From Sphingomonas mali NBRC 15500 (GTDB lineage: Bacteria; Pseudomonadota; Alphaproteobacteria; Sphingomonadales; Sphingomonadaceae): a DNA stretch of 64,000 bases. The notes under the pieces are model-generated. The model searched no databases. It worked only from the letters and a program-made list of their open reading frames with translations, and was not told where the DNA came from. Where the stretch lies: positions 62,001-126,000 of the forward strand of contig NZ_BCYX01000008.1 of the NCBI RefSeq assembly GCF_001598415.1, given 5' to 3'. Below are positions 33,635-42,086 of the stretch, piece by piece. The stretch's first letter is position 1, and every line of letters starts with the position of its first letter. Both the position numbers and the translations under genes were made by a program.

Positions 33635-33976
33635 ATGCATTCACAGGGTGTTCAAGCCCGCTTCCCTATGCAACCAGCCATGTTGATGTTCGCGTCGCTT
33701 GCCTTGACCTTCGCCCAGCCGGCATTTCCGCCGGCCATCGAACCGCATTTCCAGCGCGATCAGCAGCGCGCATGGGAAGCGCGGCGCGAAGGCCGCGTGC
33801 TGCCGCTGCCCGAAATCGAGCGCCGTGTGGTGCCTTCGATGCGCGGTGCGCAATATCTCGGACCCGAGCTCGACCCGGATAGCGGCATTTACACGCTCAA
33901 GTTCCTGCGCAATGGAACCGTCATCTGGGTGAAGGTCGACGGCCGTTCGGGCCAGGTCATCGGCCGCACCGGCTAA
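33635..33976 (+). CDS. Small exported PepSY-like protein
   Basis: A 113-aa protein: an N-terminal hydrophobic signal (MLMFASLALTFAQPAF) after a short basic stretch, a charged helix (EPHFQRDQQRAWEARREG) and a C-terminal PepSY-type strand pair (YTLKFLRNGTVIWVKVDGRSGQVIG). Such proteins precede PhoPQ-like two-component genes in sphingomonads and may modulate the sensor. The start is uncertain: 33635 keeps an Arg in the n-region, and an in-frame ATG at 33668 is possible. It lies 40 bases upstream of the response regulator gene. Confidence 0.7.
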   Translation: MHSQGVQARFPMQPAMLMFASLALTFAQPAFPPAIEPHFQRDQQRAWEARREGRVLPLPEIERRVVPSMRGAQYLGPELDPDSGIYTLKFLRNGTVIWVKVDGRSGQVIGRTG

Positions 33977-34016
33977 TTCGAGCTCCCTTGAAGGGGCTCG
34001 CGCGAAGGGGATCACA

Positions 34017-34697
34017 ATGCGCGTTCTGATCGTCGAGGACGAACCCAATCTCCGCCAGCAGCTGCAGAACACGCTCGAAGGGGCGGGTTATGCGGTCGAT
34101 ACGGCGGGCGACGGCGAGGAGGGCCTCTTTCTCGGAGAGACCGAGAATTACGACGCGATCGTGCTCGATCTCGGCCTGCCGGAAATCGACGGGCTGACCG
34201 TCCTGGACCGCTGGCGCAAACAGGGCAAAACCACGCCTGTACTGGTGCTGACAGCGCGCGACAGCTGGTCGGACAAGGTGGCGGGGCTCGATGCCGGCGC
34301 CGACGATTATGTCGCCAAGCCGTTCCAGACCGAGGAATTGATCGCCCGCCTGCGCGCGCTGATCCGCCGCGCTTCGGGCAATGCCTCGTCCGAACTGATT
34401 GCGGGCGATGTCCGGCTGGACACGCGATCGGGCAAGGTGACGCTCGCCGGCGATCCGGTGAAGCTGACCGCGCAGGAATATAAGCTCCTGTCCTATCTGC
34501 TCCACCACAAGGGCAAGATCGTCAGCCGCACCGAGCTGATCGAACATATTTACGACCAGGATTTCGACCGCGATTCGAACACGATCGAGGTGTTCGTGAC
34601 GCGCATCCGCAAGAAATTGGGGCAGGACGTCATCACCACGATCCGCGGCCTGGGCTATAGCCTGGACGATCCCGACGGCCCGCCGCGCGCGGAATAG
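34017..34697 (+). CDS. OmpR/PhoP-family response regulator
   Basis: A 226-aa regulator. The receiver domain has LIVEDEPNLRQQL, phospho-acceptor Asp in IVLDLGLPEIDGL and Lys in DYVAKPF. A winged-helix DNA-binding domain follows (KLTAQEYKLLSYLLHHKGKIVSRTELIEHIY, SNTIEVFVTRIRKKLG, TIRGLGYSLD). It precedes the histidine kinase gene by 9 bases, forming an operon. The signal is probably divalent cations or envelope stress, by analogy to PhoPQ/FeuPQ; no target is visible here. Confidence 0.92.
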   Translation: MRVLIVEDEPNLRQQLQNTLEGAGYAVDTAGDGEEGLFLGETENYDAIVLDLGLPEIDGLTVLDRWRKQGKTTPVLVLTARDSWSDKVAGLDAGADDYVAKPFQTEELIARLRALIRRASGNASSELIAGDVRLDTRSGKVTLAGDPVKLTAQEYKLLSYLLHHKGKIVSRTELIEHIYDQDFDRDSNTIEVFVTRIRKKLGQDVITTIRGLGYSLDDPDGPPRAE

Positions 34698-34706
34698 ACG
34701 TAGATT

Positions 34707-36356
34707 GTGGCCGAGGGACGCGATCTGATCGCCGTACCGTCGGCGGACGAGCCGGGAGACGCGCAGTCTCGACTGGCCGATCCCGGCGTCGACGCGCCGG
34801 CCGAACGGGTCATTCCCCGCTGGCGTGTGATCGTCCGCAAATATCGCCGGTCGGGCGAGATCGCGGCGCTGATCGCGCTTGGAGCCGGTTCGCTCGCGAC
34901 TATTTTGCTGCTCGATCCCGATCAGGTGTGGACCGCGCGCGGCCTGCTCGCTCTGTCGGTGCTGTCGTTACTCCGATTAGCATGGGTGTTGTGGCGGCGA
35001 TCGCCCACCACAGCAGGCGCCGTCGTGACGGGGTCGCTCGGGCGGCGCATGATCATCATCGCGGCGATCTGGATTTGCCTGTTGCTTGCCGGGGGCGGGT
35101 ACGCGCTCGACCGGGTGTTGACCGGCGCGGTGACTCGCAATTTCGACGATCAGCTCAATTATGTCCTGACGTCGCTATTCACGTCAGCCGAAATCGGGCC
35201 GGACGGTGAAGTCGTGTTTAACCGCGCCGCCGCTGACCAACGCTTCCTGGAGCCCTATTCCGGGTTGTACTGGCAGGTCGCCGCGCGCCATCGCGAGCCA
35301 TTTTCCTCGCAGTCTCTGTGGGATCGTCGGCTCGCTTATGGCAGCGACCATAACGATCTTGAAGTCCACACATATGATAGCGACCAATTTGCCGGCGAGC
35401 GGCTGAGGATCGTCGAGCGCGACATCAAGCTCCCGGGCTCGCCGGTGCGCTGGCGGTTCCAGGTCGCGCAGAGCCGCGACGGGCTCGACGCGCAAATCAA
35501 CGCGCTCAGGCGGACATTGGTCAGAAGCTTCCTGCTGCTGGCGCTCGGCCTCATCGTCCTGGCGGGGCTGCAGACCTGGTACGGCCTTCGTCCGTTGCGC
35601 CGATTGCGCGGCGAGATTGCGCGGCTGCGCGGCGGCCGTGCCCGCCGGATCGAAGGCGCCATGCCCGCCGAGGTCGCGCCAATGGTCGAGGAACTCAACG
35701 CGCTGATCGAGCATAACGACAAACAGGCCGAGGAAGCGCGGCGCCATGCAGGCAATCTGGCGCACGCGCTCAAGACGCCGCTGACGGTGATCATGAACGC
35801 CGCGACCGCCAAGGCCGACGATCTCGGTGATACCGTGGTGCGCGAGGCGCGGACGATGCGGCGTCAGGTCGACCACCATCTCGCCCGCGCTCGCGCGGTT
35901 GGCCGGCGCGGATCGGCGCACAGCCGCGCCGAAGTGTGGCCCAGCCTCGATTCGGTCGAGCGCGCGGTGTCGCGGCTCTATCCGCACGTCCGCATCGACG
36001 CCGACGGGCCCCACGATTTGCAGGTCCATGTCGAACGCCAGGATCTCGACGAGATGCTCGGCAATCTGATCGAGAACGCGGCCAAATATGGCGGCGGCAG
36101 CGTGTTCGTGACGGTGAGTGCGCAAGCCGGCTTCGTCGAGATCCTGGTTGAGGATGACGGTGTCGGCATTCCGGAGGAGGAGCGGGTCCGCATCTTCGAC
36201 CGCGGCGTCCGGCTCGATACCGGCAAGCCCGGCACGGGCCTGGGCCTAGCGATCGTCCGCGATGTCGCGGAAATCTACGAGGGCACGGTCAGCCTGGAGG
36301 AAAGCGAAGACCTGGGCGGATTGCTGGTGCGACTGAGGCTGCCGGCGGCGAGTTAG
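34707..36356 (+). CDS. Sensor histidine kinase (PhoQ/FeuQ-like)
   Basis: A 549-aa membrane sensor with N-terminal hydrophobic segments near 50-70, 75-95 and 113-133. A periplasmic domain follows (about 135-265), then a last helix near 270-292 ([20 protein letters not shown]) and a HAMP-like linker. The H-box is [12 protein letters not shown] (phospho-His near 352), the N-box [11 protein letters not shown], with G boxes [10 protein letters not shown] and GTGLGLAI. The HALKTPL form of the H-box is typical of PhoQ-like kinases. The start is a GTG. The stop overlaps the stop of the convergent oxidoreductase gene by 2 bases. It should phosphorylate the regulator encoded upstream. Confidence 0.9.
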   Translation: MAEGRDLIAVPSADEPGDAQSRLADPGVDAPAERVIPRWRVIVRKYRRSGEIAALIALGAGSLATILLLDPDQVWTARGLLALSVLSLLRLAWVLWRRSPTTAGAVVTGSLGRRMIIIAAIWICLLLAGGGYALDRVLTGAVTRNFDDQLNYVLTSLFTSAEIGPDGEVVFNRAAADQRFLEPYSGLYWQVAARHREPFSSQSLWDRRLAYGSDHNDLEVHTYDSDQFAGERLRIVERDIKLPGSPVRWRFQVAQSRDGLDAQINALRRTLVRSFLLLALGLIVLAGLQTWYGLRPLRRLRGEIARLRGGRARRIEGAMPAEVAPMVEELNALIEHNDKQAEEARRHAGNLAHALKTPLTVIMNAATAKADDLGDTVVREARTMRRQVDHHLARARAVGRRGSAHSRAEVWPSLDSVERAVSRLYPHVRIDADGPHDLQVHVERQDLDEMLGNLIENAAKYGGGSVFVTVSAQAGFVEILVEDDGVGIPEEERVRIFDRGVRLDTGKPGTGLGLAIVRDVAEIYEGTVSLEESEDLGGLLVRLRLPAAS

Positions 36357-37351
36357 CCGGCGATCGTCGCGCCCCGCATCACCTCGGCGGCGATCGCCAC
36401 GCTCTTCTTGCGTGCCTCGACATCGTAGATCGAGCTGACGATCATCAACTCGTCGACCCCGGTCCGCTCGACGAATGCGGCGATGCCGCGCTCGACCGTC
36501 GCCGGGCTCCCGACCGCCGAACATTGCAGCACATGGTCGAGGATCGCGGCGTGCGGCGGCGGTAGGCTGTCGCGATACCCTGCAATCGGCGGCGGCAGCT
36601 GGCGCGGATTGCCGGTGCGCAGCGCGACGAACGCCTGCTGCTGGGAGCTCGCCAGGAACTCCGCTTCCTCGTCGGCATCGGCGGCGAAGACGTTGAACCC
36701 GGCCATCGCATAGGGCCGGTCGAGCTGGGTCGAGGGGCGAAAGTCGCGGCGGTAGACCTCCAGCGCCTGGTCGAGCGCGTCGGGTGTGAAATGCGAGGCG
36801 AAAGCGTAGGGCAGGCCGAGCATCGCGGCGAGTTGCGCGCCGAACAGGCTCGATCCCAGGATCCACAATTCCGGCTTGGCGCCAGCCCCCGGAGTCGCGC
36901 GGATGCCGGTCTGGCCGTCATCGGCGAAATAGCTCTGCAGTTCGAGCACGTCGCGCGGGAACGCCTGGGGATCGCTTTCCAGCGTCCGGCGGATCGCTCG
37001 CGCCACTCGCTGATCGCTGCCTGGTGCGCGACCCAGTCCGAGGTCGATCCGGCCGGGAAACAGTGCGTCGAGCGTGCCGAATTGTTCGGCGATCATCAGT
37101 GGCGCATGATTGGGAAGCATGATGCCGCCTGCGCCTATGCGAATTGTGGATGTGGCCGCGCCGACATGCGCGATCACCACCGCGGTCGCCGAACTGGCGA
37201 TGCCGTCCATGCCGTGATGTTCCGCCACCCAGTACCGATGATAGCCGCTGGCTTCGGCGTGGCGCGCCATGTCGGCGGCGTTGGCCAGCGCCTGGCGTAC
37301 CGAGCCGCCTTCGACGACAGGGACCAGATCGAGCAGCGAATAGGGGATCAT
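36353..37351 (-). CDS. Luciferase-like (LLM class) flavin-dependent oxidoreductase
   Basis: A 332-aa TIM-barrel monooxygenase-like protein of the bacterial luciferase superfamily. Conserved parts: [85 protein letters not shown] and [26 protein letters not shown]. The VAEHH segment is typical of the MsnO8-type subgroup. It probably uses reduced flavin with an unknown substrate. It is a single gene, divergent from the HAD gene at 37430. Confidence 0.87.
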   Translation of the reverse strand: MIPYSLLDLVPVVEGGSVRQALANAADMARHAEASGYHRYWVAEHHGMDGIASSATAVVIAHVGAATSTIRIGAGGIMLPNHAPLMIAEQFGTLDALFPGRIDLGLGRAPGSDQRVARAIRRTLESDPQAFPRDVLELQSYFADDGQTGIRATPGAGAKPELWILGSSLFGAQLAAMLGLPYAFASHFTPDALDQALEVYRRDFRPSTQLDRPYAMAGFNVFAADADEEAEFLASSQQQAFVALRTGNPRQLPPPIAGYRDSLPPPHAAILDHVLQCSAVGSPATVERGIAAFVERTGVDELMIVSSIYDVEARKKSVAIAAEVMRGATIAG

Positions 37352-37429
37352 CGCGACGAGATAGTGTGTCGTCGCGATTGCTCAAGGCGCGGCTTGCCGC
37401 TGTTCGGCGCGCGCCGTAGAGCGCCCGAC

Positions 37430-38095
37430 ATGCACGCGCGGCTCGATCATGTCCGGAACTGGATCTTCGATCTCGATAATACGCTCTATCCGCACGGAGC
37501 CCGGTTGTTCGAGCAAGTCGATCGGCGGATCACCGATTACATCGCACGCTTCTTCAAGGTCGATCGCGACGAGGCATACAAAATCCAGAAGGGCTATTTC
37601 CACACGCGTGGGACGACCTTGTCGGGGTTGATGGCCGAGCATGGCGTCGATCCGTACGAATATCTCGCGGACGTCCACGATATCGAGATGGACGTGCTCG
37701 ATGAGAATGCGCCGCTCGCCGCAGCGATCGCGCGCCTGCCCGGGCGCAAGATCATCTTCACCAATGCCGACGCGCCTTATGCCGACAAAATCCTGTCGAA
37801 GCTGGGTTTGGGCGAGAGTTTCGAGGCGATCCACGACGTGCACGCCGCGCAATATCGCCCCAAGCCTGCACCGGAGGCGTACCAACACCTGTGCGACGCG
37901 TACGCCCTCGATCCCGCGCAAAGCCTGTTCGCCGACGACATGGCGCGCAACCTGAAGCCCGCCAAGCAGATCGGCATGACCACCTTGTGGGTCGACAACG
38001 GCTCCGAACAAGGCGAGGAGGGCGACCGCGATTTCGTCGACTTCGCCACGCGCGACATCACCCATTGGCTGCACGATATTTTGGAGGAAGCATGA
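37430..38095 (+). CDS. HAD-family pyrimidine 5'-nucleotidase
   Basis: A 221-aa HAD hydrolase. Motif I is [17 protein letters not shown] (Asp nucleophile near 14), motif [18 protein letters not shown], motif III the Lys in [10 protein letters not shown] and motif [20 protein letters not shown]. The DNTLYP form and overall layout match SDT1/YjjG-like pyrimidine 5'-nucleotidases. ATG 37430 opens the recognisable domain; no clear Shine-Dalgarno is visible. The stop overlaps dapD (ATGA), an arrangement common in alphaproteobacteria. Confidence 0.87.
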   Translation: MHARLDHVRNWIFDLDNTLYPHGARLFEQVDRRITDYIARFFKVDRDEAYKIQKGYFHTRGTTLSGLMAEHGVDPYEYLADVHDIEMDVLDENAPLAAAIARLPGRKIIFTNADAPYADKILSKLGLGESFEAIHDVHAAQYRPKPAPEAYQHLCDAYALDPAQSLFADDMARNLKPAKQIGMTTLWVDNGSEQGEEGDRDFVDFATRDITHWLHDILEEA

Positions 38096-38913
38096 CCGAC
38101 CTGCCCGCGACGATCGACGCCGCATGGGAAGACCGGGCCAGTATCAGCACCGGCACGACGGGCGCGGTCCGCGACGCGGTCGAAGCCGCGCTCGAGCTGC
38201 TCGACAGCGGCCAGGCGCGCGTCGCCGAACCGGGTGCCGACGGATGGACGGTCAATCAATGGCTCAAGAAGGCGGTGCTGCTATCCTTCCGCCTCAACGA
38301 CAATGCCGTGATCGACGGCGGTGCCGCCGGCGCCCCCGCTTATGACAAGGTGCCGTCCAAATTCGCCGGCTGGGGCGAGAACCGCTTCCGCGATGCGGGC
38401 TTCCGCGTCGTCCCCGGGGCGGTGGTGCGGCGCGGCTCGTTCGTCGGCAAGAATGCTGTCCTGATGCCCAGCTTCGTCAATATCGGCGCCTATGTCGGCG
38501 AGGGCACGATGGTCGACACCTGGGCGACGGTCGGCAGCTGTGCGCAGATCGGCAAGAATGTGCACATTTCCGGTGGTGCGGGAATCGGTGGCGTCCTCGA
38601 GCCGCTCCAGGCCGATCCGGTCATCATCGGTGACGGCTGCTTCATCGGCGCACGCTCCGAAGTCGCCGAAGGCGTGCGCGTCGGCGACGGCGCGGTCCTG
38701 TCGATGGGTGTGTATCTAGGCAAGTCGACCAAGGTCATCGACCGCGCGACCGGCGAGGTGTTGATGGGCGAAGTGCCGCCCTATGCCGTGGTCGTGCCCG
38801 GCTCGATCGGCGGCGGGGACGGCAAGCCCGGTCTCTATTGCGCGGTCATCGTCAAGCGCGTCGACGAACAGACGCGGTCGAAGACCAGCATCAACGAATT
38901 GCTGCGCGACTGA
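38092..38913 (+). CDS. dapD: 2,3,4,5-tetrahydropyridine-2,6-dicarboxylate N-succinyltransferase
   Basis: A 273-aa left-handed beta-helix acyltransferase of the lysine/diaminopimelate pathway. It transfers succinyl from succinyl-CoA to tetrahydrodipicolinate. N-terminal helical domain, then hexapeptide repeats ([52 protein letters not shown]), and the C-terminal [14 protein letters not shown]. Length equals the E. coli enzyme. It starts inside the HAD gene stop with GGAGGAAGC upstream, and its stop overlaps the next start (TGATG). Confidence 0.96.
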   Translation: MTDLPATIDAAWEDRASISTGTTGAVRDAVEAALELLDSGQARVAEPGADGWTVNQWLKKAVLLSFRLNDNAVIDGGAAGAPAYDKVPSKFAGWGENRFRDAGFRVVPGAVVRRGSFVGKNAVLMPSFVNIGAYVGEGTMVDTWATVGSCAQIGKNVHISGGAGIGGVLEPLQADPVIIGDGCFIGARSEVAEGVRVGDGAVLSMGVYLGKSTKVIDRATGEVLMGEVPPYAVVVPGSIGGGDGKPGLYCAVIVKRVDEQTRSKTSINELLRD

Positions 38914-39713
38914 TGCCGATTACCGGCCTCCTGCTCGGGCTGCTGGGCCTGTTGCCGCAGGTCGGTTCGACGCCGCAATCGGTGCCGGTGCAGTCGGCGC
39001 AGATCGTTGCGACCTATCCGCACGACAATCGCGCCTTCACCGAAGGCCTGTTCTGGCAGGACGGCTATCTCTACGAGAGCACCGGCGAGCTCAATCGCTC
39101 GGGCATTCGCAAGGTGCGGCTGAGCGACGGCAAGGTGATGGCGCGCGTTGCGGTCGATCCTCCGTTCTACGGTGAGGGGATCGCACCGTGGAACGGCACG
39201 ATCCTCAGCCTGACCTGGAAGAACCAGATCGGCTTCCGCTGGTCGAAGGATTTCAAAAGGCTCGGCAGCTTCAAATATCAGGGCGAGGGCTGGGCGCTCG
39301 CCGCCGATGACAAAGGCGGGCTGATCATGTCCGACGGATCGCCGGTGCTGCGCTTCGTCGACCCCGCTAATTTCACCGTCAAGCGCCGCCTGACCGTCAC
39401 CGATGGCGGGCGGCCGGTGAAGATGCTCAACGAACTCGAATATGTCGATGGCGAGATCCTCGCCAATATCTGGCTGACCGACCTGATCGCGCGGATCGAT
39501 CCGCGGGACGGGCATGTCATCGGCTGGATCGACGTCAGCGAGCTTCACCGCCAGTCGGGCGCGACCGAAGTGAATGACGTTCCCAACGGCATCGCCTGGG
39601 ACGCGAAGAAGCGGCGGCTGTTCGTCACCGGCAAGGACTGGCCCTACGTGTTCGAGATCAAGGCGCCCAAGGATGCGGCGTCCTCCGCTGACGCCGCCGT
39701 CTCGACTCCGTAA
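38913..39713 (+). CDS. Glutaminyl-peptide cyclotransferase (plant/bacterial beta-propeller type)
   Basis: A 266-aa exported enzyme that cyclises N-terminal Gln to pyroglutamate. A short hydrophobic leader (ITGLLLGLLGLLPQ) precedes a five-bladed propeller: AFTEGLFWQDGYLYESTGELNRSGIRKV, WNGTILSLTWKNQIGFRWS, YQGEGWALAADDKGGLIMSDGS, LNELEYVDGEILANIWLTDLIARIDP and VPNGIAWDAKKRRLFVTGKDWPYVFEI. The papaya-type motifs FTEGL, EGW, SDG and NELE are all there. The ATG overlaps the dapD stop, so it is translationally coupled. Confidence 0.9.
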   Translation: MPITGLLLGLLGLLPQVGSTPQSVPVQSAQIVATYPHDNRAFTEGLFWQDGYLYESTGELNRSGIRKVRLSDGKVMARVAVDPPFYGEGIAPWNGTILSLTWKNQIGFRWSKDFKRLGSFKYQGEGWALAADDKGGLIMSDGSPVLRFVDPANFTVKRRLTVTDGGRPVKMLNELEYVDGEILANIWLTDLIARIDPRDGHVIGWIDVSELHRQSGATEVNDVPNGIAWDAKKRRLFVTGKDWPYVFEIKAPKDAASSADAAVSTP

Positions 39714-39772
39714 CGCGCCGCGCCTATCCGCGCGCACAAACCAAACGAAATCAAAAGAGGATTGCCCCGACA

Positions 39773-40741
39773 ATGACGACTGCCAGCGATGTTCTCGACC
39801 GCGTGCTTGTGCTCGAAATGGTGCGCGTGACCGAGGCCGCGGCGATTGCCGCCTCCACGCTCGTCGGCCGCGGCGATGAAAAGGCCGCCGACGCCGCCGC
39901 GGTCGAGGCGATGCGCGCCGCGCTCAACAGCCTGTACATGGACGGCACGGTCGTGATCGGCGAGGGCGAGCGCGACGAGGCGCCGATGCTCTTCATTGGT
40001 GAGAAGGTCGGCTCGGCGCCGGGCAAGGGGCCCAAGATCGACATCGCGCTCGATCCGCTCGAGGGCACGACGATCACTGCCAAGGCGGGGCCCAACGCGC
40101 TCGCGGTATTGGCGATTTCCGAAGAGGGCAATCTCCTCAACGCTCCCGACGTCTATATGGACAAGATCGCGGTCGGCCCGGGCTATCCCGAGGGCGTCAT
40201 CGACCTCGACAAGTCGCCGACCGAGAATGTCGAGGCGATCGCCGCGGCGAAGGGCGTCAAGCCCAGCGAGATCATCGCCTGCGTGCTCGACCGTCCGCGG
40301 CACGAGGCGCTGATCGCCGAGCTGCGCGCGATCGGTTGCGGCGTGATGCTGATCGGTGACGGCGACGTCGCGGGCGTGATCGCGACGACCAATCCCGAGA
40401 CCACGATCGACGTCTATATGGGCTCGGGCGGCGCGCCGGAGGGCGTGCTGGCCTGCGCCGCGCTGCGTTGCGTCGGTGGGCAGTTCAAGGGTCGCTTGCT
40501 GTTCCGCAACGACGACGAGCGCGGCCGCGCGCGCAAATGGGGCATCACCGACCTCGACAAGCAATATGACCTGTCGGAACTGGTCAAGGGCGACGCGATC
40601 TTCGCCGCTACCGGCGTGACCGACGGCTCGCTGCTCGCCGGCGTCAAGCGCCGCGGCGATCGCATGACGACCAATTCGGTGGTGATGCGCGCAAGCTCGG
40701 GCACGGTACGCTGGGTCAAGGGCGAGCATCGCATCGGGTGA
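39773..40741 (+). CDS. glpX: Class II fructose-1,6-bisphosphatase
   Basis: A 322-aa GlpX-type phosphatase converting fructose 1,6-bisphosphate to fructose 6-phosphate in gluconeogenesis, with a metal-dependent lithium-sensitive fold. Seen: MVRVTEAAAIAAST, GTVVIGEGERDEAPMLFIGE, the metal site DIALDPLEGTT, VLDRPRHEAL, GDGDVAGVI, GSGGAPEGVLACAALRCVGG and FAATGVTDGSLL. AAGAGGA lies about 12 nt upstream of the ATG. A palindromic repeat follows the stop. Confidence 0.95.
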   Translation: MTTASDVLDRVLVLEMVRVTEAAAIAASTLVGRGDEKAADAAAVEAMRAALNSLYMDGTVVIGEGERDEAPMLFIGEKVGSAPGKGPKIDIALDPLEGTTITAKAGPNALAVLAISEEGNLLNAPDVYMDKIAVGPGYPEGVIDLDKSPTENVEAIAAAKGVKPSEIIACVLDRPRHEALIAELRAIGCGVMLIGDGDVAGVIATTNPETTIDVYMGSGGAPEGVLACAALRCVGGQFKGRLLFRNDDERGRARKWGITDLDKQYDLSELVKGDAIFAATGVTDGSLLAGVKRRGDRMTTNSVVMRASSGTVRWVKGEHRIG

Positions 40742-40765
40742 TCGCAGTTTCGCGCCCGCCATGTT

Positions 40766-40860
40766 CCCCTCCCTGCAAGGGAGAGGTTAGGGGTGGGTGC
40801 GACCGAAGGGAGCTCGCTGCGCTCGCCACCCACCCCCGGCCCCTCCCTGGAAGGGAGGGG
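40766..40860. repeat. Palindromic intergenic repeat element (95 bp)
   Basis: Outer arms CCCCTCCCT (40766-40774) and AGGGAGGGG (40852-40860), with an inner 10-bp stem GGGGTGGGTG (40790-40799) pairing with CACCCACCCC (40827-40836). It fills the gap between glpX and the CPBP gene and resembles REP/MITE-type repeats of sphingomonads. It may serve as a transcription end structure for glpX. Confidence 0.75.
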
Positions 40861-40883
40861 AGGTTTCGGTTGAGTCATACGCG

Positions 40884-41627
40884 ATGACCAACGCGGTCCT
40901 GCTCGCGGTCATGCTGGCGATCATCTTGCTCAACATCGTCGCGGGCCCGCGCGGTTATCGTTTGCTGGCGGAAGCCGGCGGCGTCGGCCGCAAGACCTTC
41001 TATCGCCGCATGCTGGCGGCACAGCTGCTCCAGTTCACCCTGCCGCCGATCGTCGGCCTGCTGGTGCTGGGCCGGATCGGCGCGATAACCGAATTGCCGC
41101 GGGAATTGTGGTCGGCGTCGGCCATGCTCCGTGGCGACGCGCCGGCGATCGCGGTTGATCCGTTTCTGATATCGATCTTCGCGTTCGCTGTGCTGGCCGC
41201 GATCCCGCTTGGTTCCTTCCTGACATGGCGGCGCTGGCGCAAAGGCAAGGGCGCGCCCGCCTATCTCGCGCGTCTGTCCGCGCTGCTGCCGCGCGACCGC
41301 GACGAAGTCCTGCTTGGCGCGGCGATCTCGGTGGCGGCGGGGATTGGCGAAGAGCTGTTCTTCCGCTTGTTCCTGCCAATGCTGCTCGCGGCATTCGTCG
41401 GCGGTATTCCAGCGGTCGTTGTCGCCATCCTGTTGTTCGGGCTGGCGCACGCTTATCAGGGGTGGAAGGGGATCACCGTCACGACATTGATCGGCATCTT
41501 GTTCGCCGTGATGTACCTGATGAGCGGGTCGCTCGCGATCACGATGCTGTTCCATACCACGATCGACCTGATGACGCTGGCGATCCGTCCAGCGATACGC
41601 GGCGCGTGGCGACAGGAGGCGGTATGA
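40884..41627 (+). CDS. CPBP-family intramembrane metalloprotease-like protein
   Basis: A 247-aa membrane protein with about six to eight hydrophobic helices. CPBP (CAAX protease and bacteriocin-processing) motifs are present: motif 1 EELFFR in GEELFFRLF, motif 2 FGLAHAYQG, and motif 3 in MLFHTTIDL. It probably cleaves a membrane or lipid-modified substrate; bacterial members often have unknown targets. The start at 40884 follows a palindromic repeat and has no strong Shine-Dalgarno. The stop overlaps the next gene (ATGA). Confidence 0.85.
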   Translation: MTNAVLLAVMLAIILLNIVAGPRGYRLLAEAGGVGRKTFYRRMLAAQLLQFTLPPIVGLLVLGRIGAITELPRELWSASAMLRGDAPAIAVDPFLISIFAFAVLAAIPLGSFLTWRRWRKGKGAPAYLARLSALLPRDRDEVLLGAAISVAAGIGEELFFRLFLPMLLAAFVGGIPAVVVAILLFGLAHAYQGWKGITVTTLIGILFAVMYLMSGSLAITMLFHTTIDLMTLAIRPAIRGAWRQEAV

Positions 41628-42040
41628 ATCACTGGCTGATCGCGGCGGGGGTGCTGGACGGCGCCGCGGCGCTGCTTCACCTCGGTTGCATTGTCGGCGG
41701 CCCAGCCTGGTATCGCTTCTTCGGAGCAGGCGACGCGATGGTGGGGATGGCCGAGCGCGGGATGGTGCGACCCACCTTGATCACCTTGGCGATCGCCGCG
41801 GTCCTGACGATCTGGGCGGTTTTCGCCTTTTCCGGGGCGGGCCTGTTGCCGCGCCTGCCGCTGCTTCGCCCAGCCTTGATCGCGATCGCAGCGATTCTCC
41901 TGGCGCGTGCAGCCGCCTTGCCGCTCCTGTTCCGTGTCATGCCCGATCGCAGCCCCAATTTTCTGTGGACCAGCTCGGCAATCGTCCTGGCGATCGGCAT
42001 CGTGCATGCCGTCGGCCTGGCAAGGCTCGCGACCGATTGA
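41624..42040 (+). CDS. Hypothetical four-helix membrane protein
   Basis: A 138-aa protein with four hydrophobic segments (LIAAGVLDGAAALLHLGCIVGG, LITLAIAAVLTIWAVFAFSGAG, LIAIAAILLARAAALPLLF, AIVLAIGIVHAVGLARL). I do not recognise a characterised family. Its start lies in the stop of the CPBP gene with CAGGAGG just upstream, so the two are co-translated and may act together. Confidence 0.75.
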   Translation: MNHWLIAAGVLDGAAALLHLGCIVGGPAWYRFFGAGDAMVGMAERGMVRPTLITLAIAAVLTIWAVFAFSGAGLLPRLPLLRPALIAIAAILLARAAALPLLFRVMPDRSPNFLWTSSAIVLAIGIVHAVGLARLATD

Positions 42041-42086
42041 CCCTTTCCGCGCGGCCCGACAGGGTATGCGCCAAAGGGAGAATCAC

